From contig PLYM01000136.1 of the NCBI GenBank assembly GCA_003153375.1, positions 1 to 58,845 on the forward strand: a stretch of DNA of 58,845 nucleotides, given 5' to 3'. Numbering within the stretch: position 1 is the stretch's first letter; each line of letters opens with the position of its first letter. Origin of the DNA: Planctomycetaceae bacterium. Lineage in GTDB: Bacteria > Planctomycetota > Planctomycetia > Pirellulales > PALSA-1355. Positions 27,129 to 36,289 of the stretch are shown one piece after another. The notes under the pieces are model-generated. The model was not told the origin of the DNA. It saw nothing but the letters and a program-made list of their open reading frames with translations, and did not search any database. Made by a program: the position numbers and the translations under genes.

Positions 27129-28691
27129 ATGGCGGATCGCAAGGCACTGTTCACTGCCACGGAGCGGAAATTTGCCGAAGCGGTTGCGCAGTTGGCGCAC
27201 TGCAATCCGTTTCTGCCGGAGCGCATCGCCTGCGAGCGAGCCGCATTGGGCGACGAGTTCGACGAGCATCTGGCCGATTGGAACGTCAGGCCCGACGCCG
27301 AGAGCGATCATCCCAACTTGCTGCGACTGCTCGCGCGCTGTGAAGCGACGTTGCAAGGCGCTCGCGAGCACGTTCGCCAGGCGAGTAGCCCGCGCGAGCG
27401 GGCTCTTTATGAAGACTTGCTGCTGATGACGCTTTATCACCGTCATCGGAAAGCGCTGGACGAATTGATTCGCGAGGGCTCAGCCCGGCCCGGCGGGCAA
27501 CGGCCGGGCAGCCTCTACCGGGCGCTGAAGCGCGACGCCGAGCACTTTCTGGGCGCAGCGCCCTCGTCGTTCGTCGAGCAGTTGCCGCACCTGTTCGCGG
27601 GCTTCTTTCAAATTCGCCGCGCCTTCGAAAACATCTTCCGCTTGATTCACGGCGTGTCGCGGCCGGCCATCCAATTGCGCGCCGCCGTCTGGGAGTCGAT
27701 CTTCACCCACGACATGCGCCGCTATCGCCGCGTGCTCTACGAACGCATGGCGGACTACACCACCTTGGTCACCGGCCCTTCGGGCACCGGCAAGGAATTG
27801 GTCGCCCAGGCGATCGGCCTGTCGCGCTATATTCCGTTCGACGCGGGGGCGGGCAAGTTTCGCGAGGACTTTGCCTGCTCGTTCTACGCGGTCAACTTAA
27901 GCGCGCTCAGCCCGACGCTGATCGAGTCGGAACTGTTCGGCCACAGGCGGGGCGCATTTACCGGCGCGATCGCCGACCGGCAGGGCTGGCTCGAGGTCTG
28001 TCCCAGCCTGGGAACCGTGTTCCTCGACGAGATCGGCGAGCTCGACGCGAGCATTCAGGTCAAGTTGCTGCGCGTGTTGCAGTCGCGGGCCTTCAGTCCC
28101 TTGGGCGAGACGGCGGTCCGCGAGTTTCGCGGCAAGATCATCGCCGCCACGAACCGCAACCTGTTCGAGGAGATGCAGGCCGGCCGCTTTCGCCAGGACT
28201 TCTATTACCGGCTCTGCTCGGACATGGTCGAAGTGCCCAGCCTGCAAACGCGGATTCAGGATAACGCCGAGGAGTTGCCGCACCTGGTGACGCATCTCGC
28301 CCAGCGAGCGGTGGGGGCCGAGGCGCCCGAGCTGGCCGAGGAGGTCGTGCAATGGGTCGACCGCCAACTGGGCCGCGATTATCCGTGGCCGGGCAACATT
28401 CGCGAGCTCGAGCAATGCTTGCGCAACGTCCTGATCCGCCGGGCCTACACGCCACCGCGAGAGAGCGGCAACAAGCCGGCCACCGACACGCACCAGGAAC
28501 TCCTGAGGGCCATTCTCGGCGGGGAACTGACCGCCGACGAGCTGTTGCGGCGCTATTGCACGCTCGTCTATCGCGCCACGGGCAGTTACGAAGCCACGGC
28601 ACGACGGTTGCAAATCGACCGCCGCACCGTGCGTGCAAAAGTGGATGCCGAGGTGCTCGATCGCATTCAGCATGCGCCGCGAGCCGAATGA
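27129..28691 (+). CDS. Sigma-54-dependent transcriptional activator
   Basis: 520 residues. The AAA+ domain has Walker A GPSGTGKE (from residue 216), the sigma-54 contact loop GAFTGA (residue 275), Walker [10 protein letters not shown], then the arginine-finger region [15 protein letters not shown] and [20 protein letters not shown]-terminal helix-turn-helix is seen as [21 protein letters not shown]. The 170-residue N-terminus is helical and is not a receiver, GAF or PAS domain that I recognise, so the signal is unknown. ATG 27129 has GAGGG about eight bases upstream; a longer frame opens upstream but contains the inverted repeat. It is divergent from the VIT/VWA operon and its stop faces the hydrogenase maturation genes. 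Confidence 0.9.
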   Translation: MADRKALFTATERKFAEAVAQLAHCNPFLPERIACERAALGDEFDEHLADWNVRPDAESDHPNLLRLLARCEATLQGAREHVRQASSPRERALYEDLLLMTLYHRHRKALDELIREGSARPGGQRPGSLYRALKRDAEHFLGAAPSSFVEQLPHLFAGFFQIRRAFENIFRLIHGVSRPAIQLRAAVWESIFTHDMRRYRRVLYERMADYTTLVTGPSGTGKELVAQAIGLSRYIPFDAGAGKFREDFACSFYAVNLSALSPTLIESELFGHRRGAFTGAIADRQGWLEVCPSLGTVFLDEIGELDASIQVKLLRVLQSRAFSPLGETAVREFRGKIIAATNRNLFEEMQAGRFRQDFYYRLCSDMVEVPSLQTRIQDNAEELPHLVTHLAQRAVGAEAPELAEEVVQWVDRQLGRDYPWPGNIRELEQCLRNVLIRRAYTPPRESGNKPATDTHQELLRAILGGELTADELLRRYCTLVYRATGSYEATARRLQIDRRTVRAKVDAEVLDRIQHAPRAE

Positions 28692-28712
28692 TGCGATAAA
28701 AAGTGTTCGCAA

Positions 28713-29216
28713 TCAGGCGCTCGATGCGGGCAGGTCGCGGTGCAGCAGGCGCCCGACGAGTGTTTCCACCAGTTCAACCGCCGGATCGACGGCGGCAAGG
28801 ACGCTGGGGCTCATGCCGCTTGACATGTCTTCCGAGACCATTCGGTCAGGCTCGCAACCGACAACCGTCAGTTGCGGCGGTTTGCCGCCCATCATCGCCA
28901 CGTAGCGCAGCACTTGCACCGGATCCATCTCGTGCACGTGTGGCGGCGCGGACACGGACGCTGCCTCGTCGAGTTCCGGTTCGATCACATAGAGCGTGCC
29001 CGGCGCTTGGCCTCCGGGCACCGCGTCGATCAGAATCGCATGCTCGTAGCCGTCCATCAGGGCATGGGCCAGGTCGAGACCGCGGATGCCAAAGTCGATG
29101 AGTCTGACGTCCTCGGAAACGGGACGCCCGGCCAGTCGATAGACCGCTTCGACGCCGAACGCATCGTCGCCCATGAAAATGTTGCCGATGCCGCCCACGA
29201 GAATGCGAGGTGTCAT
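28713..29216 (-). CDS. Hydrogenase maturation endopeptidase, HyaD/HybD family (M52)
   Basis: 167 residues, cytosolic. ILVGGIGNIFMGDDAFGVEAV at the N-terminus is the family signature, where the Glu/Asp residues bind the nickel of the large subunit. LIDFGIRGLDLAHALMDGYEHAILIDAV follows, and HVHEMDPVQVL supplies the usual conserved His. This enzyme trims the C-terminus of a [NiFe] hydrogenase large subunit after nickel insertion. No structural hydrogenase gene is in the window. It follows hypA by 109 bases on the same strand, so the two are probably one operon. The 3' end is 21 bases from the stop of the convergent sigma-54 activator. Confidence 0.88.
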   Translation of the reverse strand: MTPRILVGGIGNIFMGDDAFGVEAVYRLAGRPVSEDVRLIDFGIRGLDLAHALMDGYEHAILIDAVPGGQAPGTLYVIEPELDEAASVSAPPHVHEMDPVQVLRYVAMMGGKPPQLTVVGCEPDRMVSEDMSSGMSPSVLAAVDPAVELVETLVGRLLHRDLPASSA

Positions 29217-29325
29217 GCTTCTTGTTGCCGCGCGTCGGGATCGCCGAGCAGTTCGACCTCCATGGGTGCAAAGAAGAAGCGGTGCCCCACCTGTCGCAGC
29301 TATTGTGCCATCCGAATGGGGATTT

Positions 29326-29691
29326 TTAGTGCGGGGCCTCGGCGGCCTCGGCCACCTCGATCGAGACGAGGTCCAACTCGCGCCCCGTGAGTACTTCCGG
29401 CGTCGGCGTCCCGCAAGTCGGACAAGAGAATTGATAGATGCTCGGCAGCGTTTGCTGCGCCTGGCAATGCGGGCACATGACGGTTAGCGGCACGTCCTCA
29501 ATCGCTAGCACCGCGCCGGCACAGGCCGTGTCTTCCGCGGCCAAATTGAAGGAAAGCAGGAGCGACTCCTTCACCACCCCCGATAGTGCGCCGACGCGTA
29601 CCGACAATCGGATCACCCGAACGGCCCCTTCGCGCTGGGCGGTTTCGCAGGCCAGGGCGATCAAGCTTTGAGCAATCGACAATTCGTGCAT
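29326..29691 (-). CDS. hypA: Hydrogenase nickel incorporation protein HypA
   Basis: 121 residues. MHELSIAQSLIALA holds the nickel-binding MHE motif, whose His2 is essential. The C-terminal zinc site is two Cys pairs, CPHC and CPTC. ATG 29691 has AGGAG five bases upstream; the frame is open further upstream, but that part is non-coding. HypA, usually with HypB, delivers nickel to the hydrogenase large subunit. HypB is not encoded in this window. A TTGGCACG box lies about 170 bases upstream on the same strand. Confidence 0.93.
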   Translation of the reverse strand: MHELSIAQSLIALACETAQREGAVRVIRLSVRVGALSGVVKESLLLSFNLAAEDTACAGAVLAIEDVPLTVMCPHCQAQQTLPSIYQFSCPTCGTPTPEVLTGRELDLVSIEVAEAAEAPH

Positions 29692-29854
29692 CTGCACTCC
29701 TGCTTGAACGCGGCCGGGATGCGCTGTCCGCCAGGACGCCCCTCGATTGATCGGTTTCGGTGAGCCTAAGTCGACCACATAGGCTATTAAGTTGCCAGTC
29801 TCAGCGGCCCATACGAATCCATTCGTTGGCCGCGAGCCGACGGAGCCACGCCGA

Positions 29855-29870
29855 TCAACTCGCGTGCCAA
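29855..29870 (-). promoter_or_regulatory. Candidate sigma-54 promoter upstream of hypA
   Basis: On the minus strand TTGGCACG, four bases, then TTGA (29870 down to 29855). The -24 half is a perfect consensus with correct spacing; the -12 half has A where C is expected, exactly as in the candidate at 26944-26960. The 372-base gap between hypA and hypE also holds a CCCACC/GGTGGG inverted repeat; I found no matching sigma-54 site for hypE. Confidence 0.42.
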
Positions 29871-30064
29871 GCAATCTGCATTCTCGGGAGCCCGCACCCA
29901 CCCTCGGTGGGGAATGAATTTTGCAGTGGCTCGCCATCTGTTTCCTATGCACTGCCGGGGACGAATCTTACCGCCCGAGGGGGCCTGCGCTGCCCACTTC
30001 AAGTATCGAGCAGTAGAACCTGTCGAACTTCCCGTCATCCAAGGATTAGGAAAATCCCTCGTTC

Positions 30065-31108
30065 ATGGCCATCGCAACTCCCCGACCCATTCAGTTCCAC
30101 AATAAACCGATTGCGATGGCCCACGGCGCCGGTGGTGAGGCCACCCGACAACTGGTCGAGGGCTTGTTCCTGCCGGCGTTTGCCAATTCGCTGCTCGATT
30201 CGCTCGCGGACGCGGCGACCCTGCTGCCGCCGCCGGGCCGGCTGGCAATCACGACCGATAGTTTTGTCGTCCACCCCTTGCGCTTTCCGGGCGGTTCGAT
30301 CGGCGAGTTGGCCGTCAACGGCACGGTCAACGATCTGGCCGTGTCGGGCGCGACGCCGTTGGCTTTGACAACCGCGTTCATCCTCGAAGCAGGCACGCCA
30401 TCGGAAATTCTGCGGGCCGAGGTTTGCGCGATGGCCGCTGCCGCCCGGCGCGTGGGCGTGCCGATCGCCAGCGGCGATACGAAGGTCGTCGAGCACGGCC
30501 GGGCCGACGGCATGTACATCGTGACCACGGGACTAGGCGTGGTCGATGCTCGGGCCAATTTGAGCGTGGCCCGTGTCGAGGCGGGCGATTGCATTCTGCT
30601 TTCCGGACCGATTGGCAATCATGGCATGGCGATCATGTTGGCACGCGCCGAACTCGACATCGAAGCCGACATTCGTTCCGATACCCGGCCGCTGGTCGAA
30701 CTGACCTTGGCACTGGTCACTCGGCTTGGCGACAGCCTCAAGTGGATGCGCGATGCCACGCGAGGCGGCGTGGCCACGGTGCTCAACGAACTGGCCCGCG
30801 ACGCCGATCTGCTGGTCATGATCGAGGAAGAAGCCGTGCCGGTCGACGACGCGGTGCGCGGAGCGTGCGAACTGTTGGGGCTCGATCCGTTGCAAGTCGC
30901 CAACGAAGGACAGTTCGTGGCGGTCGTGGCGGCCGATATGGTCGATGCGGCGCTCGCTGCGCTGCGCGCCGTGCCGGGAGGCGAGCGAGCTTGTCTGTTG
31001 GGCGAAGTGAGTCGCGGTGCCCACTCGCGGGTCGCGGCCCGAGCGGCCTACGGCGGCATGCGGGTGGTCGACATGTTGATTGGCGATCCGTTGCCGCGCA
31101 TCTGCTGA
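30065..31108 (+). CDS. hypE: Hydrogenase maturation protein HypE
   Basis: 347 residues. AHGAGGEATRQLV starts the AIR-synthase-like ATP-binding domain, ITTDSFVVHPLRFPGGSIG and VNGTVNDLAVSGA form the active-site region, and DATRGGVATVLNEL is also present. The last four residues are PRIC, with the C-terminal Cys that HypF carbamoylates and HypE dehydrates to a thiocyanate for the iron ligand, so it should be functional. The start ATG 30065 follows an AGGATTAGGA-rich leader. It is the first gene of a plus-strand group with hypF, divergent from hypA. Confidence 0.94.
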   Translation: MAIATPRPIQFHNKPIAMAHGAGGEATRQLVEGLFLPAFANSLLDSLADAATLLPPPGRLAITTDSFVVHPLRFPGGSIGELAVNGTVNDLAVSGATPLALTTAFILEAGTPSEILRAEVCAMAAAARRVGVPIASGDTKVVEHGRADGMYIVTTGLGVVDARANLSVARVEAGDCILLSGPIGNHGMAIMLARAELDIEADIRSDTRPLVELTLALVTRLGDSLKWMRDATRGGVATVLNELARDADLLVMIEEEAVPVDDAVRGACELLGLDPLQVANEGQFVAVVAADMVDAALAALRAVPGGERACLLGEVSRGAHSRVAARAAYGGMRVVDMLIGDPLPRIC

Positions 31109-31166
31109 AATGATGCCGAACCGATGCCTGCCGTTGCCGATCTGACGTCGTTCGTGCAGTCGCAGT

Positions 31167-31355
31167 TTGCCTTGCGAAACCCGCAAGCGCGGCATGTTGA
31201 CCGCGGCGCTGTTGGGCTATGATGGCGGCGACATCGTGCGCCAGGGGCTTGCCGACCACACGTTTGTCGTGCCCTCGGACTACATCCCGCGGATCCAGGA
31301 AGTGCAAGCTTCGATCTATCACGTGCTGCGGCTGGCGCTGGCCGCGCTCGATTAA
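31167..31355 (+). pseudogene. C-terminal remnant of a SIS-domain (GmhA-like) isomerase
   Basis: The frame reads MLTAALLGYDGGDIVRQGLA, then FVVPSDYIPRIQEVQASIYHVLRL, which matches the last 60 residues of sedoheptulose-7-phosphate isomerase-like SIS proteins. A full protein would need about 130 more residues. Upstream the frame stops at 31143, and hypE ends at 31108, so no room is left. SIS genes do occur inside hyp clusters of other bacteria, so this looks like a deletion relic between hypE and hypF rather than a real small gene. Confidence 0.72.
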
Positions 31356-31395
31356 CCACGTCTGGGAAGATCGCCGCCGGGCGATCGAAATCGAC

Positions 31396-33690
31396 ATGTC
31401 CACCGAGCTGCCTGATCAGCCGCGCACCGCGTGTCGCGTGACGATCCGCGGTATCGTGCAGGGCGTGGGGCTGCGGCCGTTCGTGTTTCGCGCGGCCCAG
31501 CACCACCAGGTGGCCGGCTGGGTGCAAAACGACGCGGCCGGTGTCGAGGTGCACGCCGAAGCCACGCCGCGGGCGATTCAGGCGTTTGTCGACGAGCTGC
31601 GCGCCGATTGTCCGCCGGCGGCCCGCATTGCCGAGTTCGCCATGCGCAGCGTCGCCGCCGAGGGTATCGCCGACTTTCAGATTCGCGCCAGCCGCCGCGA
31701 AGGCCCTCCCACGGTCCGCGTCACGCCCGACTTGTGCATCTGTCCGGACTGTCTGGCCGAGCTGTTCGATCCGGCCGACCGGCATTTTCACTATCCCTAC
31801 ATCAACTGCACGAACTGTGGACCGCGCTACTCGATCGTCCAGCGTCTGCCCTACGATCGGGCGAACACCACGATGGTCGGCTGGCCGATGTGTTCGAGCT
31901 GCCGCGCCGAGTATGACAATCGGCTCGACCGCCGTTACCATGCCCAGCCGGTTGCTTGCCCGGCCTGCGGCCCCGCCTATCGATTGCTCGAGGGCGAAGT
32001 GACCGTCGACGACTCGAGTCGCGCCATCGAGCGAGCCGCCGCGATGATCAAGGCGGGACGGATCGTGGCGATCAAGGGAATCGGCGGCTATCACCTGGCC
32101 TGCGATGCGCGCCGGCCGGCGGCGGTCGAGTCGCTGCGCAGTCGCAAGTATCGTAAGGAAAAGCCCTTCGCCGTCATGGTGCGCAATCTCGACGAAGCCC
32201 GCGAGCTCGCCGAGTTGTCGGCCGAGCACGAACGCTTGCTCGAAGACGTGGCCCGGCCCATTGTCCTGGCTCCTCGCAGAGTGGAGCTGCCGGGCGTCGC
32301 GCCTGACAACGTTCTGCTGGGCATCATGCTTCCCTACACGCCGCTGCACCACCTGCTGTTTGCCGCCGGAGCGCCCAGCCCGCTGGTCCTGACCAGCGCC
32401 AACCGCTCCAGCGAGCCGATCGCCTTCCGCGATGCCGACGCGCTCGAGGCACTCTCGGGCATTGCCGATGCGTTTCTGATGGGCGAGCGGCCGATCGCGC
32501 GGCGGGTCGACGATTCGGTGGTGGCCGTGCGCGGGAGTCGCACGCAGATGATTCGCCGCTCGCGCGGCTATACGCCGACGGTCGTCGGCCACCTGGCAAT
32601 CGACGAGCCGCTGCTCGCGGTGGGCGCCGATCTGAAGAATACGATCGCGCTGGTCGTCCACGGTGACGTCCTTGTCAGCCAGCACATCGGCGACTTGGGC
32701 GATCTGGAGACGGACCGCTCGTTCGCCGACACCGTGGGCGACTTGCTGGCGATGTACGAGATTGATCCGCGCGACCTGGTGATTGCGCACGACCGTCATC
32801 CCGAGTTCGTCTCCACCCGGTTCGCGCTCTCGCTGCCGGCCCGGATGCACGTGGCCGTGCAACATCATCACGCGCACGTGGCCAGCGTGATGGCCGAGCA
32901 CGAACTGCTCGAGGAGCCGGTCGTGGGCGTGGCTTTCGATGGAACTGGCTACGGCAACGACGGCGCGATTTGGGGCGGCGAGTTTTTCGTCGGCAGCGTG
33001 CGCTCTGGCTTCACGCGCGAGGACTCGCTGCGCCCCGTGCAGATGCCCGGTGGCGATGCGGCGGCGCGTTTCCCCGTGCAAGCGGCCGCGGGGTTCCTGG
33101 CCGAACTGGACGACCTGCCTGACATGACGGCTGAGCCGTTTGGCTTTCCGGCGCGGTTCCATCAAGCGCGGCAACTGGTCGAGCGGCGCGTGCGCTGCTT
33201 CACGTCGACGTCGGCTGGCCGGCTGTTCGACGCCGTGGCGGCGCTCGTCGGGTTCACGCGCGAATCGACCTTCGAGGGGCAGGCCGCGATGTGGCTCGAA
33301 TTTCAGGCCCGGGCATCCGCGCCGCGGTCGCCCTATCCCTGCGACGGACTCGATGCCCGCCCGCTATTGCGCGCGATCATCCGCGATCGGCTGGCGGGAC
33401 GTCCGATCGGTGAGATCGCCGCGGCTTTTCACGCGACGCTGGCCGCGACGGTCGTCGAGCAGATGGCCTTGCTCGCGGGTCGGCACGGCCTGCGATTCGC
33501 CGCCCTGTCGGGCGGAGTGTTTCAAAACGAACTGCTCGTCGAGTCGATCGACCGCGAAGTGAGCGCCCGGGGTTTGCCGATCAAGTTGTTGTTCAACAGC
33601 AGCGTGCCGGCCAACGACGGCGGGATTGCGCTGGGACAGGCCGCGCTGGCGAGCATGGTGTTATCGCTGGGCGGCGAGCTGCTACGATGA
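31396..33690 (+). CDS. hypF: Carbamoyltransferase HypF
   Basis: 764 residues, full length. Order: acylphosphatase domain with RGIVQGVGLRPFVFR (about residues 15-100), zinc fingers with CICPDCL, CTNCGPRYS, CSSCRAEY and CPACGP, a YrdC-like domain (AIKGIGGYHLACDA, KPFAVMV, LTSANRSSEP), and a C-terminal Kae1-like domain with HHHAHVASVMAEH, VAFDGTGYGNDG and LSGGVFQNELL. It uses carbamoyl phosphate and ATP to supply the carbamoyl group to HypE. ATG 31396 is chosen because the acylphosphatase domain starts 15 residues later; the open frame upstream overlaps the SIS remnant. Confidence 0.94.
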   Translation: MSTELPDQPRTACRVTIRGIVQGVGLRPFVFRAAQHHQVAGWVQNDAAGVEVHAEATPRAIQAFVDELRADCPPAARIAEFAMRSVAAEGIADFQIRASRREGPPTVRVTPDLCICPDCLAELFDPADRHFHYPYINCTNCGPRYSIVQRLPYDRANTTMVGWPMCSSCRAEYDNRLDRRYHAQPVACPACGPAYRLLEGEVTVDDSSRAIERAAAMIKAGRIVAIKGIGGYHLACDARRPAAVESLRSRKYRKEKPFAVMVRNLDEARELAELSAEHERLLEDVARPIVLAPRRVELPGVAPDNVLLGIMLPYTPLHHLLFAAGAPSPLVLTSANRSSEPIAFRDADALEALSGIADAFLMGERPIARRVDDSVVAVRGSRTQMIRRSRGYTPTVVGHLAIDEPLLAVGADLKNTIALVVHGDVLVSQHIGDLGDLETDRSFADTVGDLLAMYEIDPRDLVIAHDRHPEFVSTRFALSLPARMHVAVQHHHAHVASVMAEHELLEEPVVGVAFDGTGYGNDGAIWGGEFFVGSVRSGFTREDSLRPVQMPGGDAAARFPVQAAAGFLAELDDLPDMTAEPFGFPARFHQARQLVERRVRCFTSTSAGRLFDAVAALVGFTRESTFEGQAAMWLEFQARASAPRSPYPCDGLDARPLLRAIIRDRLAGRPIGEIAAAFHATLAATVVEQMALLAGRHGLRFAALSGGVFQNELLVESIDREVSARGLPIKLLFNSSVPANDGGIALGQAALASMVLSLGGELLR

Positions 33691-33760
33691 ATCGTCAGGA
33701 ACGAGATTTTCATTCGCGAGTTGAACGCGATGGCCGCCTATCGCTGTGGGGAAATGCTCC

Positions 33761-34747
33761 ATGAGCCGTCGCGTCGTTCGCTCGCTGCCGGCGCAGCCGC
33801 TGAGCTCGTTGCGCTTGGGACTCTGTTGTCAGTTTGCTGAGCACCCCGTGCGATTTCGCACGACCACGGCGACGTCCCTGCTCAAGCTCGAGCGGCCGGC
33901 GCGGCTCCACAAACTGTCGGAGTTGTGCCGGGCGAATGCAGCGTCCCTGCTGGCGGCGCTCACGTTTTGCCACGAGCATGGCATCGGTTGCTTTCGCGTG
34001 AGCAGCAAGATCTGGCCGCTGAAGACGCATCCGGACGTCGGGTATGAAATCGCCGATTTGCCCGAGGCCGAGGAAATCGCCGCCGCGTTCCGGCGCTGCG
34101 GAGCGTTCGCCGTCTGTCATGGCCTGCGCGTTTGTTTTCACCCCGATCAGTTCGTGGTGCTCAACTCGCCGCGCGAGGACGTGGTTCGCAAGTCCTTGGC
34201 CGAGCTCGAGTATCAGGCCGAGGTGGCGGCCTGGATTGGGGCCGACGTTATCAATATTCATGCTGGTGGCGGCTATGGCGATAAAGTGGCGGCCTTGGCG
34301 ACGTTTGAGCGCAGTCTCGACCGGCTGTCCGACGCGGTTCGCACCCGGTTGACGTTGGAGAATGACGACACGGTCTATACGCCTGCCGATTTGCTGCCGA
34401 TTTGTCACGCGGCTGGCCTGCCGTTGGTCTACGACGTGCATCATCATCGCTGCTTGCGCGACGCGATGACGGTCGAGGAGGCGACCGCCGCGGCCTTCGC
34501 CACCTGGGCGCGCGAGCCGCTGTTTCACATCTCGAGCCCGATCGAGGGCTGGCAGGGCGCGTGGCCCAGGCGGCACCATGACTATATTGATCTGGCGGAC
34601 TTTCCCGACGCCTGGCGGCAATTGCCGATGACCATCGAGGTCGAGGCCAAGGCCAAGGAACTGGCCGTGCTGCGGCTGCGCAAGGAATTGACCGGTTCGC
34701 CCGCCAGGGCTTCCGGCCCAAGTTCCGGCCGGGCCGCGAAGCGGTGA
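33761..34747 (+). CDS. uvsE: UV damage DNA endonuclease UvsE/UvdE
   Basis: 328 residues, TIM-barrel enzyme that nicks 5' to UV photoproducts. Visible motifs: RLGLCCQF at the start, FRVSSKIWPL, VCFHPDQFVVLNSP, VINIHAGGGYGDK, LTLENDDTVYTPADLL, YDVHHHRC, HISSP and IEVEAKAKELAV, which provide the metal-binding His, Glu and Asp residues. The length fits the family. GTG 33746 is a possible earlier start; ATG 33761 fits the conserved N-terminus better. It follows hypF by 70 bases, but I see no functional link. Confidence 0.92.
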   Translation: MSRRVVRSLPAQPLSSLRLGLCCQFAEHPVRFRTTTATSLLKLERPARLHKLSELCRANAASLLAALTFCHEHGIGCFRVSSKIWPLKTHPDVGYEIADLPEAEEIAAAFRRCGAFAVCHGLRVCFHPDQFVVLNSPREDVVRKSLAELEYQAEVAAWIGADVINIHAGGGYGDKVAALATFERSLDRLSDAVRTRLTLENDDTVYTPADLLPICHAAGLPLVYDVHHHRCLRDAMTVEEATAAAFATWAREPLFHISSPIEGWQGAWPRRHHDYIDLADFPDAWRQLPMTIEVEAKAKELAVLRLRKELTGSPARASGPSSGRAAKR

Positions 34748-34864
34748 ATGGCCCGTCGCCCTGCCCGCTTTCGGCGGAATAGAATTTTATTTGTATTTCT
34801 TTACGCTCGGTTTCCCGCTATCCTAAACGCTGGTCCGATCTTCGACCGTCTGGGGGAATTTGCC

Positions 34865-36289
34865 ATGACCGCCCGCATTGTTTCGACCGCCCGCAACTTC
34901 GTGCTTGTGTCGGCGATGACTGTTTTCGCGGGCATGGGCTTGGCGTCGGTCGCTTTCGGCGGCGATAAGACACCCACGGACATGTTCCTGGGTCTTACGC
35001 CCGATGCCGCCAAGGGCTATGAGATCATGATGCACGAGCCGATGGCCACGGCGATCATGAAGGTGGCCGATCTTGATCGGCTGTGGATCGTGTGGGAGGA
35101 AGACGAAAAGGCCAAGGCCGAGAAGGCCGATTCGGTCGAGCGGAGGCGGATGACGTTTGAGCGCTATGGCTGGGCCAAGCGTCCGGGCGATTCCGTGCCC
35201 AACCTGCCGCTCGACTACACCGAGGACGGCAAGGGCAACCTGGTCACCAACTGCTTCTCGTGCCACGGCGGCAAAGTGGCGGGCCAGACGATTCCCGGAG
35301 CCGGCAACACCCACGTCGACCTGACAACGTTGGCCACGGACGTGTCGCGGCTGCGAGCGCTCGAAGGCGGCAACGACCCGGCGCAAGTGGCCGAAGCGAT
35401 CGCGCCGTTCAAAACCCCGCTCAACTATCACAAGGGCGTGACCAACGCGGTCATCTTTGCCCCGATGTTCATTGCTCTGCGCGATCCGGTGCTCGCCCGC
35501 GAGTTCAACAAGCATCCCGAGTTGCTGTTGCACCACGACATGAACCCGCCGCCCTGGTGGAACTTCAAAAAGAAGACGCGGATTTATACTGACGCTTTCG
35601 CGCCCAAGACGCCGCGGCAGTTGATGCCGTTTGCCATGTCGCCGCTGTTCTCCGACGCGAAGTTCCGCTCGTTCGAACCGAATTTCGTACACATCTACCA
35701 ATACATCGAAGAGCTGGAGTCGCCGAAGTACCCGTTTGCCGTCAAAGCCGAGTTGGCCGACCGCGGCAAGGTGCTGTTTGAGCAGACCTGCGCCGAGTGC
35801 CACGGCACCTACGGCCCCGGCGGCAAGTTTCCGAACCGCGTGGTCGACATCGACGAGATCGGCACCGACAGCCGCCGCTTCCACGCAATCTACAAGGAAC
35901 GCCGCGAGGAGACGAACAAGGGCTGGCTGCAATACTACGGCGAGCATCCGATCGATCTCGAATCGAAGGGCTACCTGGCCCAGCCGCTGGATGGCGTGTG
36001 GGCTTCGGCTCCCTACTTCCACAACGGCTCGGCGCCGACGCTGTGGGCCGTGATGAATCCGACCAAGCGGCCCAAGGTTTGGAAGCGGACCGAGGACGGC
36101 TATGACCAGGCCAAGGTCGGTCTCGAAGTCGAAACTCTCGACGCCGTGCCCGAGGGCCTGAGCTCGCGGCAGCGCCGCATGTACTACGACACCACGCACA
36201 TCGGCAACAGCGCCGCGGGGCACACGTTTCCCGACGCGCTCGAGGACGACGAAAAGCTGGCGGTGATCGAGTATCTGAAGACGCTCTAG
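34865..36289 (+). CDS. Di-haem-motif c-type cytochrome
   Basis: 474 residues. A signal peptide (FVLVSAMTVFAGMGLASVAFG) directs export. Two haem c sites are visible, CFSCH (Cys130-Cys133-His134) and CAECH (Cys309-Cys312-His313). FPDALEDDEKLAVIEYLKTL at the end is the usual cytochrome c C-terminal helix. YFHNGSAPTLWAVMNP resembles the haem-ligand loop of peroxidase-like and large planctomycete cytochromes. ATG 34865 has GGGGGAA upstream. The redox partner is unknown. Its stop TAG shares the CTAG palindrome with the stop of the convergent gene. Confidence 0.83.
   Translation: MTARIVSTARNFVLVSAMTVFAGMGLASVAFGGDKTPTDMFLGLTPDAAKGYEIMMHEPMATAIMKVADLDRLWIVWEEDEKAKAEKADSVERRRMTFERYGWAKRPGDSVPNLPLDYTEDGKGNLVTNCFSCHGGKVAGQTIPGAGNTHVDLTTLATDVSRLRALEGGNDPAQVAEAIAPFKTPLNYHKGVTNAVIFAPMFIALRDPVLAREFNKHPELLLHHDMNPPPWWNFKKKTRIYTDAFAPKTPRQLMPFAMSPLFSDAKFRSFEPNFVHIYQYIEELESPKYPFAVKAELADRGKVLFEQTCAECHGTYGPGGKFPNRVVDIDEIGTDSRRFHAIYKERREETNKGWLQYYGEHPIDLESKGYLAQPLDGVWASAPYFHNGSAPTLWAVMNPTKRPKVWKRTEDGYDQAKVGLEVETLDAVPEGLSSRQRRMYYDTTHIGNSAAGHTFPDALEDDEKLAVIEYLKTL

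Noticed and set aside
29826-29950. Possible sigma-54 site for hypE on the plus strand
   Set aside because: TGGC-like boxes there lack a GC or TGC at the correct spacing.
31048-33174. 708-codon minus-strand open frame opposite hypF
   Set aside because: HypF motifs are complete on the plus strand, and this frame has no recognisable domain.
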